The notes: generated by a model not told the origin, from the sequence alone. DNA of 64,000 bases from Flavobacteriaceae bacterium (GCA_947456815.1 CANGTL010000012.1:1-64000), one strand, 5' to 3'. Positions 7,330 through 16,837 are shown, numbered from the stretch's first letter. Program-made: numbers and translations.

Positions 7330-8508
7330 ATGAGTTCAGATACTTCCAAACGATACGCTGGCCGAGGCGTTTCAGCATCAAAAGAAGATGTTCATCAAGC
7401 CATACAGAACATCGACAAAGGTTTGTTTCCAAAGGCTTTTTGTAAGATTGTTCCAGACTATTTAACTAATGACGATGATTATTGTTTGATCATGCATGCC
7501 GATGGAGCGGGAACAAAATCATCGTTGGCGTATATGTATTGGAAAGAAACAGGTGATTTATCGGTTTGGAAAGGGATTGCACAAGACGCTTTGATTATGA
7601 ATATTGATGATTTGTTGTGCGTTGGCGCCACTGATAATATCTTATTATCGTCCACGATTGGAAGAAACAAAAACAGAATTCCAGGTGAGATAATTGCGGC
7701 AATCATCAACGGAACTGAAGAACTTATAGCTGAATTACGATCTTACGGAGTAACAATTCACTCTACAGGCGGCGAAACTGCTGACTTAGGTGATTTGGTG
7801 CGAACTATCATTGTTGATTCTACCGTGACCGCGCGTATGAAGCGTAGAGATGTAATTGACAATGCGAATATTAAAGCGGGAGATGTTATTGTTGGTTTGG
7901 CTTCATTCGGACAAGCAGCCTACGAAAAGACTTATAATGGTGGAATGGGCAGTAATGGATTGACTTCGGCACGCCATGATGTTTTTAGCCATGATTTGTC
8001 AAAAAAATATCCGGAAAGTTACGACGATTTGGTGCCTAAAGAACTGGTGTATTCTGGCGCAAAACAGTTGCTTGATAGGGTAGATAATAGTAGTCTAGAT
8101 GCGGGTAAACTCGTGCTTTCGCCAACGAGAACGTACGCTCCCATCATCAAGAAAATACTAGAAAAATATACTTCTAAGGAAATTCATGGCATGGTGCATT
8201 GCAGTGGCGGAGCACAAACCAAAATCCTGCATTTCGTTGAAAATCTTCACATCATTAAAGATAACTTATTTCCAGTGCCGCCTTTATTTCAGATGATTCA
8301 AGAGCAATCCAAAACAGAGTGGAAAGAGATGTATCAAGTGTTTAATTGCGGTCACAGAATGGAGTTGTATGTTGCGGAAGAAATTGCGAACGATATAATC
8401 GCTATTTCGAATTCCTTTAATGTAAAGGCTCAAATTGTCGGAATGGTAGAAGCAGCAGATTCGAAACAACTAACGATAAAAAGTGAGTACGGTGTTTTTA
8501 AATACTAA
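7330..8508 (+). CDS. purM: Phosphoribosylformylglycinamidine cyclo-ligase (AIR synthase) family protein
   Basis: This 392-residue protein is of the AIR-synthase superfamily. Signatures are MHADGAGTKSSLAYMYW near residue 54, DALIMNIDDLLCVGA near 88, HSTGGETADLGDLVRTI near 141 and GLASFGQAAYEKTYNGGMGSNG near 189. PurM converts FGAM to AIR with ATP in purine synthesis, as a cytosolic dimer. The Bacteroidota form is longer than the ~345 residues of the E. coli enzyme and somewhat divergent. As no other pur gene is adjacent, the assignment rests on sequence alone, and a related AIR-synthase-fold enzyme is a less likely alternative. The gene is convergent with the next one, separated by only 9 nt. 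Confidence 0.85.
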   Translation: MSSDTSKRYAGRGVSASKEDVHQAIQNIDKGLFPKAFCKIVPDYLTNDDDYCLIMHADGAGTKSSLAYMYWKETGDLSVWKGIAQDALIMNIDDLLCVGATDNILLSSTIGRNKNRIPGEIIAAIINGTEELIAELRSYGVTIHSTGGETADLGDLVRTIIVDSTVTARMKRRDVIDNANIKAGDVIVGLASFGQAAYEKTYNGGMGSNGLTSARHDVFSHDLSKKYPESYDDLVPKELVYSGAKQLLDRVDNSSLDAGKLVLSPTRTYAPIIKKILEKYTSKEIHGMVHCSGGAQTKILHFVENLHIIKDNLFPVPPLFQMIQEQSKTEWKEMYQVFNCGHRMELYVAEEIANDIIAISNSFNVKAQIVGMVEAADSKQLTIKSEYGVFKY

Positions 8509-8517
8509 TAAAGCCAC

Positions 8518-9153
8518 TTATTTTTCAATTAGTCCATTATAGCTTTCATATCTATTTAGGAGTTTGCCTGTAAAAGCGTCAAGTTCAATAATCTCGAGCT
8601 CAACAACCTTATTGCCGTTGTTTGTCTTAAGTGATTTGCTTGCGATAGAGTAGATATATTTCTCTATTTTCTTACTATACTCCAATTTGGCATCACTTGT
8701 TTCATTGCGTTGGTCTTTTACAAGTTTTTCAGCAAAAATTCTAGCCTGCTGCTTGCTGATAAAATTTGACGGCAGCTCTTCTATAAGAAAATTAGGTACT
8801 GCGTTAGTGTTTGGTTCTTCAATCAATTGCAAATTTTGGTCTAGTTTAATCCAAATACCAGCTTTGACACCCTCTATTCTTGTATAATTGAATTTGTATA
8901 GAATCCAAACTTCGGTAAAGTTCTTCTTTATTTTTTTCTTGTCTAAGATAAGTTCAGAGATTAATTTCTTGTTATTTGACAGGTAATTATAATGGGATCC
9001 TTCATTCGACACTTCAAAGTATGGACGCAAATGTTCTCCTACCTTTGAAATCATTATGCTGTCTGTTATCGCAACAATTTTCTTGGTAGGAATGCTTCCC
9101 GCAATAGCACAAGTAGATATAAGAAAAAGACATAAGAATGATCTGAATTTCAT
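8518..9153 (-). CDS. Secreted hypothetical protein, PepSY-like C-terminal region (211 aa)
   Basis: The start at 9153 gives a signal peptide (MKFRSFLCLFLISTCAIAGS); the frame extends upstream to 9306, but that would place ~50 odd residues before it. The mature ~190 residues contain FISKQQARIFAEKLV, repeated short strands and the end IELDAFTGKLLNRYESYNG. That ending resembles a PepSY strand (D-x-x-T-G-x-x-L), the small fold found in protease inhibitors and membrane regulators. The likeness is weak and is only a suggestion. No partner gene is apparent; both flanking genes are on the other strand. Confidence 0.6.
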   Translation of the reverse strand: MKFRSFLCLFLISTCAIAGSIPTKKIVAITDSIMISKVGEHLRPYFEVSNEGSHYNYLSNNKKLISELILDKKKIKKNFTEVWILYKFNYTRIEGVKAGIWIKLDQNLQLIEEPNTNAVPNFLIEELPSNFISKQQARIFAEKLVKDQRNETSDAKLEYSKKIEKYIYSIASKSLKTNNGNKVVELEIIELDAFTGKLLNRYESYNGLIEK

Positions 9154-9397
9154 AAGCAGGTATAATACCAAACAGCTTTTGTACTCGAAGTGCAAAAAAC
9201 TCATTTGTAAATAGTTATCCAAATTTTGTACATATTCTAGACTAAACCTAAAATACTCGATAAACGTCGAATAAATCTCTGTAATTGACACAAAATTATG
9301 CGCCAAAGCGATAAATTACTGGATCGATTGGTAATTAGTTTGAATAATTGTCTTTTATAAAGGCTAACTTTACCGACATTAATTGAAACAATAAACG

Positions 9398-9829
9398 ATG
9401 GAAGTAAAACTGAAATTCGGGATGGACAAGTTGCTGTTTGGAATGAAACAAGCGGACGTAATAAAGCTTTATGGCGAACCAGATAAACAGTTTAAAGATG
9501 AGGACAAGAATTTTATTTTGGTGTACAACCAATTACAATTGCGTTTGACATTCTACGATGATGAAGATTTGCGCTTGGGTTATATCATTAGTTCTAATCG
9601 TAGACTTACCATAAATGATAAAGTTGTAATCAATGAAACTGTCGAAGAGGTCAAAAAGCAACTTGAAGCCCATAAAATTAAATCATGGGAAAAAGAAGAT
9701 TTTGATTTAACAGAAAATCATTTCAATGAAGAAAACTGGTTGATTTTGCAAAGTGAATTCGGACTGATTGTCAAAGTAGAAATAGGAGCAATTATCAATA
9801 ATAATGATGAGTTTGACTGGAAGTATTAA
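9398..9829 (+). CDS. Hypothetical cytosolic protein with BamE/SmpA-like N-terminal motif (143 aa)
   Basis: This 143-residue acidic protein has no signal peptide. The segment LLFGMKQADVIKLYGEPD near residues 12-30 has the look of the G-x-x-x-x-x-V-x-x-x-x-G-x-P motif at the start of BamE/SmpA-like folds, which occur both in envelope lipoproteins and in small cytosolic proteins. The rest is mixed strand and helix and ends in DEFDWKY. Function unknown. It is a single gene with a clear terminator immediately after the stop. Confidence 0.65.
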   Translation: MEVKLKFGMDKLLFGMKQADVIKLYGEPDKQFKDEDKNFILVYNQLQLRLTFYDDEDLRLGYIISSNRRLTINDKVVINETVEEVKKQLEAHKIKSWEKEDFDLTENHFNEENWLILQSEFGLIVKVEIGAIINNNDEFDWKY

Positions 9830-9833
9830 AATA

Positions 9834-9869
9834 AAAAAGGGATTTTCATATGATTGAAAATCCCTTTTT
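9834..9869. terminator. Bidirectional rho-independent terminator
   Basis: The 14-bp stem AAAAAGGGATTTTC / GAAAATCCCTTTTT is perfect, with an 8-nt loop. A and T runs on the two sides let it serve both the 9398 gene and the convergent peptidylprolyl isomerase gene ending at 9887. Confidence 0.85.
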
Positions 9870-9886
9870 ATAAAAACAGAAATGAA

Positions 9887-11140
9887 TTACTGTTTCGCTG
9901 TTCCTTCCACTGTTGGTAGTGATTCAAAAAGTTCCACTTCAAAAATGATATTAGAATTTGGTGGAATTACATTTCCTGCACCACGTTCTCCGTATCCTAA
10001 TGCAGACGGAATAAATAATACCGCTTTATCTCCAAATGATAAATTGCTAATACCTTCTAAAAATCCAGGAATCAAGCCATCTTTCTTTCCCGCTTGAAAA
10101 GGAAAGGGATTGTAGCCATTTTGCTTTGCACGGTTTTCGTCGTATTTTCCATAGGTTTTGCAAACATCAGCATAACTACTGTCAAATAAAGATCCATCTT
10201 CTAGGTAACCTGCATAGTGAATATAAAACGTTGAACCGTCAACAGGTTTTTTTCCACTTCCAGCACTAGTAATTTTGTATTCTAATCCAGTAGCTGATTT
10301 GGTAGCACCAGCTTTAATTCCTGCCAAGTATTTCACCTTGTCAGCCATTACCGGAGCATATTGAGCATTATAAGCTTTCTTTGCCTCAGCCTCTAACGCA
10401 GCTTGTTTTGCTCTTTCTTCAGCTTGTGCTGCAGCCAATTTCTTGTCGTCTTCGCCTTTGTTAGCGTAATAGTCAGAAAATACTTTTACAGCATCAAAAG
10501 CCATCGCTTGCTTTCCTTTACGAACAATTGTTACTTTATTCATCAAATCATCTTGCGCAATATTGTTGACAACATCTTGTCCAGAAACAAGGTATCCAAA
10601 AATCGTGTGTTTACCATTCAGCCAAGGCGTGTCTTTATGCGTAATAAAGAACTGACTACTATTTGTTGCAGGTCCTGAATTAGCCATTGCTAAAATTCCA
10701 GCTTTGTCAAAAACGAATTCTGGTACGATTTCGTCTTTAAAACTATAACCACAGCCACCAGAACCGTTACCTGCTGGATCGCCACCTTGAATCATGAAGT
10801 CTTTGATAACTCTGTGAAATTTAAGACCATCATAATATGGTTTCCCTTTTAATTTTTCGTCTGTAATGAATGTGTTTTTTCCTTCTGCCAACGAGACGAA
10901 ATTAGCTACTGTAATAGGTGTTTTTTGATATTCTAAACGAATAACAATTTTACCTTTTGCCGTTTCAATCTCTGCAAATAGTCCCTCTACAGCTGGTTTT
11001 GCTTGAGCTTTCGGTGCTGTTTTTTTAACTGTTGTTGCGGCTGCAGGCTTTTTAGCTACAACAGGTTTTGTGTTTTTTTGAGCGTAACTACTCAATATAC
11101 CCACAAACAATAACAAGATAACTTTAATTTTCATTTTCAA
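9887..11140 (-). CDS. Secreted cyclophilin-FKBP fusion peptidylprolyl isomerase (paralogue 1)
   Basis: This 417-residue protein has a signal peptide (MKMKIKVILLLFVGILSSYAQ) and an Ala/Lys/Pro-rich linker. A cyclophilin domain spans ~53-220 (FHRVIKDFMIQGGDPAGNGSGG, NSGPATNSSQFFIT, WLNGKHTIFG), followed by a charged helical spacer and a C-terminal FKBP domain ~285-410 (FYIHYAGYLEDGSLFDSS, LIPGFLEGISNLSFGDKA, GYGERGAGNVIPPNSNIIFEVEL). Both domains keep the aromatic and Arg/Gln residues expected of active isomerases. It probably speeds proline isomerisation in periplasmic proteins. Together with its 373-residue lipoprotein paralogue and gldI it makes a three-gene isomerase cluster on the minus strand, and it is the last gene of that run. 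Confidence 0.92.
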   Translation of the reverse strand: MKMKIKVILLLFVGILSSYAQKNTKPVVAKKPAAATTVKKTAPKAQAKPAVEGLFAEIETAKGKIVIRLEYQKTPITVANFVSLAEGKNTFITDEKLKGKPYYDGLKFHRVIKDFMIQGGDPAGNGSGGCGYSFKDEIVPEFVFDKAGILAMANSGPATNSSQFFITHKDTPWLNGKHTIFGYLVSGQDVVNNIAQDDLMNKVTIVRKGKQAMAFDAVKVFSDYYANKGEDDKKLAAAQAEERAKQAALEAEAKKAYNAQYAPVMADKVKYLAGIKAGATKSATGLEYKITSAGSGKKPVDGSTFYIHYAGYLEDGSLFDSSYADVCKTYGKYDENRAKQNGYNPFPFQAGKKDGLIPGFLEGISNLSFGDKAVLFIPSALGYGERGAGNVIPPNSNIIFEVELFESLPTVEGTAKQ

Positions 11141-11211
11141 TTGATTAATAATTTCCTTACTTATTTCGCTTCATGCAGGGATTTTCAGGTTTATTCCCTT
11201 TTTATTGATAA

Positions 11212-12333
11212 TTATTTTGGCATAGACTTCAACAATTCTATTTCAAAAATGATATTTGCATTCGGTGGAATAACACCGCCGGCTCCTTGTGCACCGTATC
11301 CCAAATTTGATGGGATAAAAATTACCGCTTTATCACCAAATGATAATTTTTCAATTCCCTCAATAAATCCAGGAATCATCCCGTCTTTTTTGCCTACCTC
11401 AAATGGAATTGGGATGTACTGTCTAGCGTCGCATTTTCGTTGGTCAAATTTACCAAAAATTTTAGAAACGTCTTGTAAACTAGAATCAAACAATTCTCCA
11501 TTCTCAAGAAACCCAGCATAATTAATGAAAATAAGCTCACCGTTTTTTGGTTTTATGCCATTTCCTTTGCTGATTATTTTGTAGGCTAATCCTGAGTTAG
11601 TTTTGCTTGCGACAGTCTTTATTTTCTCAAAATAAATTGCCTTGTCCTCTTTTATTGATGCGTATTTCGCGTCGTATAATTTCTTATTCTCAGCATCGAT
11701 TAACGCTTGTTTTTTCTGATTTTCCAATTCCTGCGAAAAATAATTCGAAAAAACTTTTACTGCATCAAACTTCTTTGCGTCGGCACCATTTCTGATGATT
11801 GTAATTTTAACTATATCATCATTTTGTTGGATGGCATTTACCACTTCCATTCCTTTATCAACTACATGTCCGAAAATAGTATGTTTTCCGTCTAACCATG
11901 GAGTGGCCACATGTGTGATAAAGAATTGACTGCTGTTTGTTCCTGGGCCTGAATTTGCCATCGCAAGCAATCCACCTTGTTCGAATCTCAAATCAGAAAT
12001 TTCATCCTTAAACAAGTAACCCGTATCGCCCGAACCATTTCCTAAAGGATCGCCTCCTTGTATCATAAATTCTGGAATCACCCTGTGAAATTTCAATCCA
12101 TCATAAAATGGTTTACCCTTAAATTGTTCGTTTACAAAAGTGTTTTTCCCTTCAGTCAAGGTCACAAAATTGGCAACTGTAATTGGTGCTTTTTGGAAGT
12201 CTAACGCAACAATGATATTTCCTTTATTAGTTTCAATTTCGGCATATAAGCCATCAGGCAAATTATTATGCTCGCTTTTGCATGATGCCAACAAGGCAAT
12301 CGTTAATAAAAAGAAGAAGTGCTTTTTCATCAA
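11212..12333 (-). CDS. Lipoprotein cyclophilin-FKBP fusion peptidylprolyl isomerase (paralogue 2)
   Basis: This 373-residue paralogue has the same domain order as the next gene downstream but a lipoprotein signal (MMKKHFFFLLTIALLASC) in place of the secretory signal and Pro-rich linker. The cyclophilin domain lies at ~28-190 (FHRVIPEFMIQGGDPLGNG, NSGPGTNSSQFFIT, WLDGKHTIFG) and the FKBP domain at ~245-372 (FINYAGFLENGELFDSS, MIPGFIEGIEKLSFGDKA, GYGAQGAGGVIPPNANIIFEIEL). It is probably anchored to a membrane facing the periplasm. It starts 6 nt after the gldI stop, so it is in one operon with gldI. The pair looks like a duplication with divergence in localisation. Confidence 0.92.
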   Translation of the reverse strand: MMKKHFFFLLTIALLASCKSEHNNLPDGLYAEIETNKGNIIVALDFQKAPITVANFVTLTEGKNTFVNEQFKGKPFYDGLKFHRVIPEFMIQGGDPLGNGSGDTGYLFKDEISDLRFEQGGLLAMANSGPGTNSSQFFITHVATPWLDGKHTIFGHVVDKGMEVVNAIQQNDDIVKITIIRNGADAKKFDAVKVFSNYFSQELENQKKQALIDAENKKLYDAKYASIKEDKAIYFEKIKTVASKTNSGLAYKIISKGNGIKPKNGELIFINYAGFLENGELFDSSLQDVSKIFGKFDQRKCDARQYIPIPFEVGKKDGMIPGFIEGIEKLSFGDKAVIFIPSNLGYGAQGAGGVIPPNANIIFEIELLKSMPK

Positions 12334-12339
12334 TATTAA

Positions 12340-12909
12340 TTATTCGGTTTTTATTTTACTTTCTGGATTAAAATCTGTCAAGGTAACGGTGCACATCAGC
12401 GGTTGATTATGTCCGATTCGACGATCATCACCATGGTAGCCGTAACCCATATGAGAAGGAAAAAGAAAAGTAATGGTTTCGTCTTTGCGCATTAGCTTTA
12501 TTCCATCTCGCAATCCCATAATAATCTTTTGCTCCTTGTCGACGTGGTAAACCTGCGGACGTAATTCGAGTTCTGAATAAATTACATTCCCATCAAGGTC
12601 TTTAATTTCGTAATTGAAATTAGCAATATCTCCTTTTTTCGGACGCAAGGTGTCTAGTAAATTTTTCTTGTCGTATCGATACCAATACCCTTTCTTCGAT
12701 GCTAGATAACTAACATTAGGATCGCTTTTAATAATAGAATCGATTTTTCTTTCTTCTCCCGAAATCAACTTCTTGTTACGTTCGGCTGACTCTCTAAGAA
12801 AAGAACCGGAAGATTGTGAAATTGGTCTGCGTGCCTTCTGTTGTGAACAACTTCCGAAAATCAGCGCTGCTGCAACGGTTGCGATAATTTTAATATTTAT
12901 TATTTTCAT
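12340..12909 (-). CDS. gldI: Gliding motility-associated FKBP-type peptidylprolyl isomerase GldI
   Basis: This 189-residue lipoprotein has the signal MKIINIKIIATVAAALIFGSC, then a charged linker and one FKBP domain (~70-185: GDIANFNYEIKDLDGNVIYS, MGLRDGIKLMRKDETITFLFPSHMGYGYHG, PLMCTVTL). GldI is a lipoprotein essential for gliding and for folding of type IX secretion or motility parts in F. johnsoniae; the length, order and lipobox agree. It lies 3 nt after nrnA and 6 nt before a second isomerase gene, so it is co-transcribed. The presence of gldI suggests a gliding or type IX secretion-proficient lineage, though other gld genes are outside this window. Confidence 0.88.
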   Translation of the reverse strand: MKIINIKIIATVAAALIFGSCSQQKARRPISQSSGSFLRESAERNKKLISGEERKIDSIIKSDPNVSYLASKKGYWYRYDKKNLLDTLRPKKGDIANFNYEIKDLDGNVIYSELELRPQVYHVDKEQKIIMGLRDGIKLMRKDETITFLFPSHMGYGYHGDDRRIGHNQPLMCTVTLTDFNPESKIKTE

Positions 12910-12912
12910 AAA

Positions 12913-13917
12913 TCAAATAATGCTAGTTGTTAGTAACGTTTTAAATTTAGAAATCGTTTCTTGCATCGTTTGATACGATTTCCCTCCAGCTGCATTGATA
13001 TGACCGCCTCCGTTAAAATGTTGCCTCGCGAATTGATTAACGTCAAAATCACCTTGCGATCGAAAAGAGATCTTAATAATATTTTCGTCTTTATGTTCAA
13101 TGAAAATCGCAGCCAAATGAATTCCCTTAATTGATAAACCATAATTTACAATACCTTCAGTATCTCCTTTTTGGTAGTCAAATTCATCTAGTTCTTTCTG
13201 ACTAAGTGAAATATAAGCAGTTTTATATTCGGATAGTACAATCATATTTTGTAAAGCTCTTCCCAGTAATTTAAGACTGTTTTCAGAATTATTATCGAAA
13301 AGCAAAGTTGGAATCTTCGTGTTTTCAACCCCAAGGTCTATGAGTTCAGCAATGATGCGATGTGTTGTTCCTGTTGTCTTTGGAAATCTAAAGGACCCTG
13401 AGTCAGTTAGAATTCCTGTGTAGATACAAGTTGCAATAGTTTTATCAATTTGCTCTTTTTTACCTAGGAACGAAATGAAATTGTAAATCATCTCACAAGT
13501 AGAGCCATATTGTGTGTCAGAATATGCATAAGTAGCGTAACTTTCTGGTGCTTGGTGGTGATCAATCATGATGAATGGCACATTCAACGGCATGAGTACT
13601 TTCTCCATTTCACCAGTTCGATGCAAAGCGTTAAAGTCTAAAGTAAAAATAACATCACATTCGTTGAGAATCTTGGTAGTGCTTTCCTTCTGATTTTCGA
13701 AAATTAAAACCTGATCACTACTTGGCAACCAAGCTAGGAAATCTGGAAATTCATTGGGTGCAATAACAATTGGTTCGTGTCCTTCTTTTAACAGGAAATG
13801 ATAGAGTGCCAAAGTGGATCCCATGGCATCTCCGTCGGGACTTCTATGGGGAATAATGGCAATTTTCTTAGGATTGGCTAGTAATTGATTTATAGAAAGT
13901 ATGTCCTCTTTTTTCAT
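12913..13917 (-). CDS. nrnA: DHH-family bifunctional oligoribonuclease/PAP phosphatase NrnA
   Basis: This 334-residue DHH-DHHA1 phosphoesterase shows HRSPDGDAMGS (H24, D28, D30), the central DHH motif MIDHHQAPESY (119-121), and the C-terminal DHHA1 signature GGGHINAAGG near residue 305. NrnA degrades nano-RNAs and dephosphorylates 3'-phosphoadenosine 5'-phosphate in the cytosol using Mn2+. All metal ligands look present. It is directly upstream of gldI (3 nt), so it shares that transcript; the functional link is not obvious. crcB lies 60 nt further upstream on the same strand. Confidence 0.9.
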   Translation of the reverse strand: MKKEDILSINQLLANPKKIAIIPHRSPDGDAMGSTLALYHFLLKEGHEPIVIAPNEFPDFLAWLPSSDQVLIFENQKESTTKILNECDVIFTLDFNALHRTGEMEKVLMPLNVPFIMIDHHQAPESYATYAYSDTQYGSTCEMIYNFISFLGKKEQIDKTIATCIYTGILTDSGSFRFPKTTGTTHRIIAELIDLGVENTKIPTLLFDNNSENSLKLLGRALQNMIVLSEYKTAYISLSQKELDEFDYQKGDTEGIVNYGLSIKGIHLAAIFIEHKDENIIKISFRSQGDFDVNQFARQHFNGGGHINAAGGKSYQTMQETISKFKTLLTTSII

Positions 13918-13976
13918 AGAGTGCGAAGTTACATTATTTTCGCAAAAATGAAAGAAATTAACAACATGTTACAAAT

Positions 13977-14348
13977 TTATTTAACAAGGGTTAATCCCAG
14001 CCAAACCGAACCCAAACCTAGGATAACACTAGTGCCAATATATGCAAATGCTAATGCTATGTTACCGTTTTGCAGTAAACGAATATTCTCGTAGCCAAAT
14101 GCAGAAAAAGTGGTAAAACCACCGCAAAAACCGGTCACTAAAAACCACTTTATATTAGAATTCATCAATTGATTCTTTTCTAACCACCCGATGGTGACGC
14201 CAATCAAAACGCATCCTAAAATATTAACTATCAGCGTTGCATATGGGAAAATTGTAACAAAGTATTTTTCAACAACGACACTAGTTAAGTATCTGAAGAT
14301 ACTGCCAATACTGCCTCCGATACCAATTATTACAAGTGTTCTAAGCAT
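13977..14348 (-). CDS. crcB: Fluoride efflux channel CrcB/Fluc
   Basis: This 123-residue protein with four hydrophobic segments has the Fluc signatures: [11 protein letters not shown] at the N-terminus, [12 protein letters not shown] and [15 protein letters not shown] (residues ~73-87) holding the fluoride-pore phenylalanines and the central sodium-site loop. It works as a dual-topology dimer to expel fluoride. Many crcB genes sit behind a fluoride riboswitch; I see no convincing one in the ~85 nt to guaA. It is divergent from guaA. Confidence 0.93.
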   Translation of the reverse strand: MLRTLVIIGIGGSIGSIFRYLTSVVVEKYFVTIFPYATLIVNILGCVLIGVTIGWLEKNQLMNSNIKWFLVTGFCGGFTTFSAFGYENIRLLQNGNIALAFAYIGTSVILGLGSVWLGLTLVK

Positions 14349-14427
14349 AAATTTGTATTTGGCGTAAATATAACTAAATACTACTTATTTATTTTAAATT
14401 CTGTTTTCAATTATAGAATTTTAAAAG

Positions 14428-14435
14428 TATTTTTG
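14428..14435 (+). promoter_or_regulatory. -7 promoter element only 3 nt before the guaA ATG (probable leaderless transcript)
   Basis: TATTTTTG matches TAnnTTTG. As transcription normally starts several bases after this element, the message should begin at or within a base or two of the ATG at 14439. No Shine-Dalgarno site can then be used. Confidence 0.5.
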
Positions 14436-14438
14436 CAC

Positions 14439-15968
14439 ATGCAACACAACGTACTTATTTTAGATTTCGGATCACAATACACACAACTTATTGCCCGACG
14501 CGTTCGCGAATTGAATATTTTTTGCGAAATTTTTCCCTACCATCACTTTCCATCTGATTTATCAAGTTACAAGGCGGTTATTCTCTCAGGCAGCCCTTTT
14601 TCTGTAAGAGGAGATGATGCTCCTCATCCTGATTTATCGCAAATCAGAGGTAAATTACCTTTGCTTGCAGTATGTTATGGTGCACAATATTTGGCACATT
14701 TTAGTGGCGGTGAAGTGGCTCCCTCAAACACTAGAGAATACGGACGAGCGAATTTATCTTATGTCAAAAGTGACGAAATTTTCTTTGAAGGTGTCGATCA
14801 ACATTCACAAGTTTGGATGTCTCATAGTGATACCATTAAGACATTACCGACAAACGGGATAAAACTAGCAAGTACTCACGATGTAGACAATGCAGCTTAT
14901 AGAATTGAAAATGAAGTAACTTACGCCATACAATTTCATCCAGAAGTTTACCATTCTACTGATGGAAAACAAATGTTAGAAAATTTCCTCGTGAAGATAG
15001 CCAAAGTGCCTCAAAACTTTACTCCAAACGCTTTTGTAGAAGAAATGGTTGGTGAACTTAAAGTCAAATTGCAAAATGATAAAGTAGTTTTAGGGCTTTC
15101 TGGCGGTGTCGATTCGACCGTCGCAGCTGTGTTGTTGCATCAAGCGATTGGCAAGAATCTGTACTGTATTTTTGTTAATAATGGCTTACTTAGAAAGAAC
15201 GAATATGAAAATGTTCTTGATCAATATAAGCATATGGGTCTCAATGTAAAGGGAGTTGATGCTTCAAATAGATTCTTAGATGAGCTTGAAGGTATAAGTG
15301 ATCCTGAAACCAAAAGAAAGATTATTGGACGTGTATTTATTGAAGTATTTGATGATGAAGCTCATAAGATTGAAGATGTAAAATGGTTGGCTCAAGGGAC
15401 TATTTATCCGGATGTTATAGAATCGGTTTCTGTCAAAGGTCCCTCAGCAACAATCAAATCACATCATAATGTTGGTGGATTGCCCGACTATATGAAGTTA
15501 AATATTGTTGAGCCATTGCGTATGCTTTTTAAAGATGAAGTTCGGAGGGTTGGCGCAACATTAGGAATAGATGCTGCGTTATTAGGAAGACATCCTTTTC
15601 CAGGGCCTGGTTTATCGATTCGAATTTTAGGTGAGATTACTTTAGAAAAAGTTCGTATATTGCAAGAGGTTGATTCAATTTTTGTAGAAGGTTTAAAATC
15701 ATGGGGTTTATATGATAAGGTCTGGCAAGCTGGCGCGATTTTGTTGCCGGTAAACAGCGTTGGTGTGATGGGAGATGAGCGGACATATGAAAAAGTAGTG
15801 GCTCTTAGAGCGGTTGAATCGACTGATGGAATGACAGCTGATTGGGTACATTTACCCTATGAGTTCTTAATGAAAATTTCAAATGAAATCATCAATAAAG
15901 TAAAAGGCGTCAATAGAGTTGTTTATGATATTAGTTCTAAGCCGCCTGCCACAATAGAGTGGGAATAA
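14439..15968 (+). CDS. guaA: GMP synthase (glutamine-hydrolysing)
   Basis: Translation from the ATG at 14439 gives a 509-residue enzyme that makes GMP from XMP, ATP and glutamine. The class I amidotransferase domain (1-190) has the nucleophile motif [11 protein letters not shown] (Cys at ~79) and the catalytic His-Glu in QFHPEVYHS. The ATP-pyrophosphatase domain follows with the P-loop [14 protein letters not shown] (~215), and the C-terminal dimerisation domain ends KPPATIEWE. Length and motifs are complete. A TTG two codons upstream could be read as a start, but it lies inside the promoter element. A LysM gene starts 11 nt after the stop and may be co-transcribed. Confidence 0.98.
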   Translation: MQHNVLILDFGSQYTQLIARRVRELNIFCEIFPYHHFPSDLSSYKAVILSGSPFSVRGDDAPHPDLSQIRGKLPLLAVCYGAQYLAHFSGGEVAPSNTREYGRANLSYVKSDEIFFEGVDQHSQVWMSHSDTIKTLPTNGIKLASTHDVDNAAYRIENEVTYAIQFHPEVYHSTDGKQMLENFLVKIAKVPQNFTPNAFVEEMVGELKVKLQNDKVVLGLSGGVDSTVAAVLLHQAIGKNLYCIFVNNGLLRKNEYENVLDQYKHMGLNVKGVDASNRFLDELEGISDPETKRKIIGRVFIEVFDDEAHKIEDVKWLAQGTIYPDVIESVSVKGPSATIKSHHNVGGLPDYMKLNIVEPLRMLFKDEVRRVGATLGIDAALLGRHPFPGPGLSIRILGEITLEKVRILQEVDSIFVEGLKSWGLYDKVWQAGAILLPVNSVGVMGDERTYEKVVALRAVESTDGMTADWVHLPYEFLMKISNEIINKVKGVNRVVYDISSKPPATIEWE

Positions 15969-15979
15969 AGAATATTGTT

Positions 15980-16786
15980 ATGAAAAGAATATATATTACT
16001 ATTCTGATTTTTTTTGTTTTGTGCACTAGCTTTGGTCAGGGAAAGAAAAAAGATCAAGAAGTTGACATCATTAATCATGAAGTCAAGTTAGGAGAATCAG
16101 TAAGATTACTCTCTAAGAAGTATTTAGTAGATCCGTCAGAAATTTATAAATTAAATAAATTTGCTGTTGATGGCATTAGTGAAGGTATGACCTTAAAAAT
16201 TCCGGTTCCACGAAAATTAGGTGCACTTGCAAAAGAGCCTGTGGTGCAAGGGGAGAAAGAATCCGTTAACGTGGAGTCAGTAAAACAAGTTGATACAGGA
16301 GAGAAACCAATAAGTCAAGAGATAATTAAAAAACCAGATACGGAGATCAAACAAATAATAATCACAGAAGACAAAACAGAAATAAATCATAAAGTACTTC
16401 CCAAAGAAACGCTTTACAGCTTATCAAGAGATTACAATGTTTCGGTTGATGAAATCAAATCTAACAACCCTGAAGTAGCTAAAAATGGATTACAAGTCGG
16501 ACAAGTCTTAAAAATTGTGACAAACAAAACAGTCGATATTAAACAGTCGACTAAAATTGTCAAACCAGTTCCGCAGAATTCAAAAGCCACGACCGAGCAA
16601 CCTGTTGTAAATAAATCAAATAGCGAAGGACAAGTCATAAAGCATAAGGTCGAGCCTAAAGAAACTTTGTATAGTTTATCGAAAAAATACAACGTCACTG
16701 TCGATGAGATAAAAGAGCAAAACGCAAGTTTGTTAATAAACGGTTTACAAATAGGGCAAGTGTTAGAAATAAAAGCCAAGAATTAA
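15980..16786 (+). CDS. Secreted LysM-repeat protein (268 aa, three LysM domains)
   Basis: From the ATG at 15980 the protein has a signal peptide (MKRIYITILIFFVLCTSFGQ) and three LysM domains: ~30-75 (HEVKLGESVRLLSKKY), ~135-180 (HKVLPKETLYSLSRDYNV) and ~220-265 (HKVEPKETLYSLSKKYNV). They are joined by Lys/Pro/Thr-rich linkers, and no catalytic domain is present. LysM binds N-acetylglucosamine-containing glycans, mainly peptidoglycan. It probably tethers other periplasmic proteins or marks wall sites. It lies between guaA (11 nt) and a larger LysM protein (51 nt) on the same strand, which suggests the two LysM proteins act together. Confidence 0.88.
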   Translation: MKRIYITILIFFVLCTSFGQGKKKDQEVDIINHEVKLGESVRLLSKKYLVDPSEIYKLNKFAVDGISEGMTLKIPVPRKLGALAKEPVVQGEKESVNVESVKQVDTGEKPISQEIIKKPDTEIKQIIITEDKTEINHKVLPKETLYSLSRDYNVSVDEIKSNNPEVAKNGLQVGQVLKIVTNKTVDIKQSTKIVKPVPQNSKATTEQPVVNKSNSEGQVIKHKVEPKETLYSLSKKYNVTVDEIKEQNASLLINGLQIGQVLEIKAKN

Positions 16787-16837
16787 GTGTTAAATTTGTT
16801 TTGATTAACGCAATGTTCTAACACAAAAGGAAACTTA

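Noticed and set aside
14349..14438. Fluoride riboswitch upstream of crcB
   Set aside because: The ~90-nt divergent gap is occupied by AT-rich DNA and the guaA promoter; I could not find the conserved pseudoknot core.
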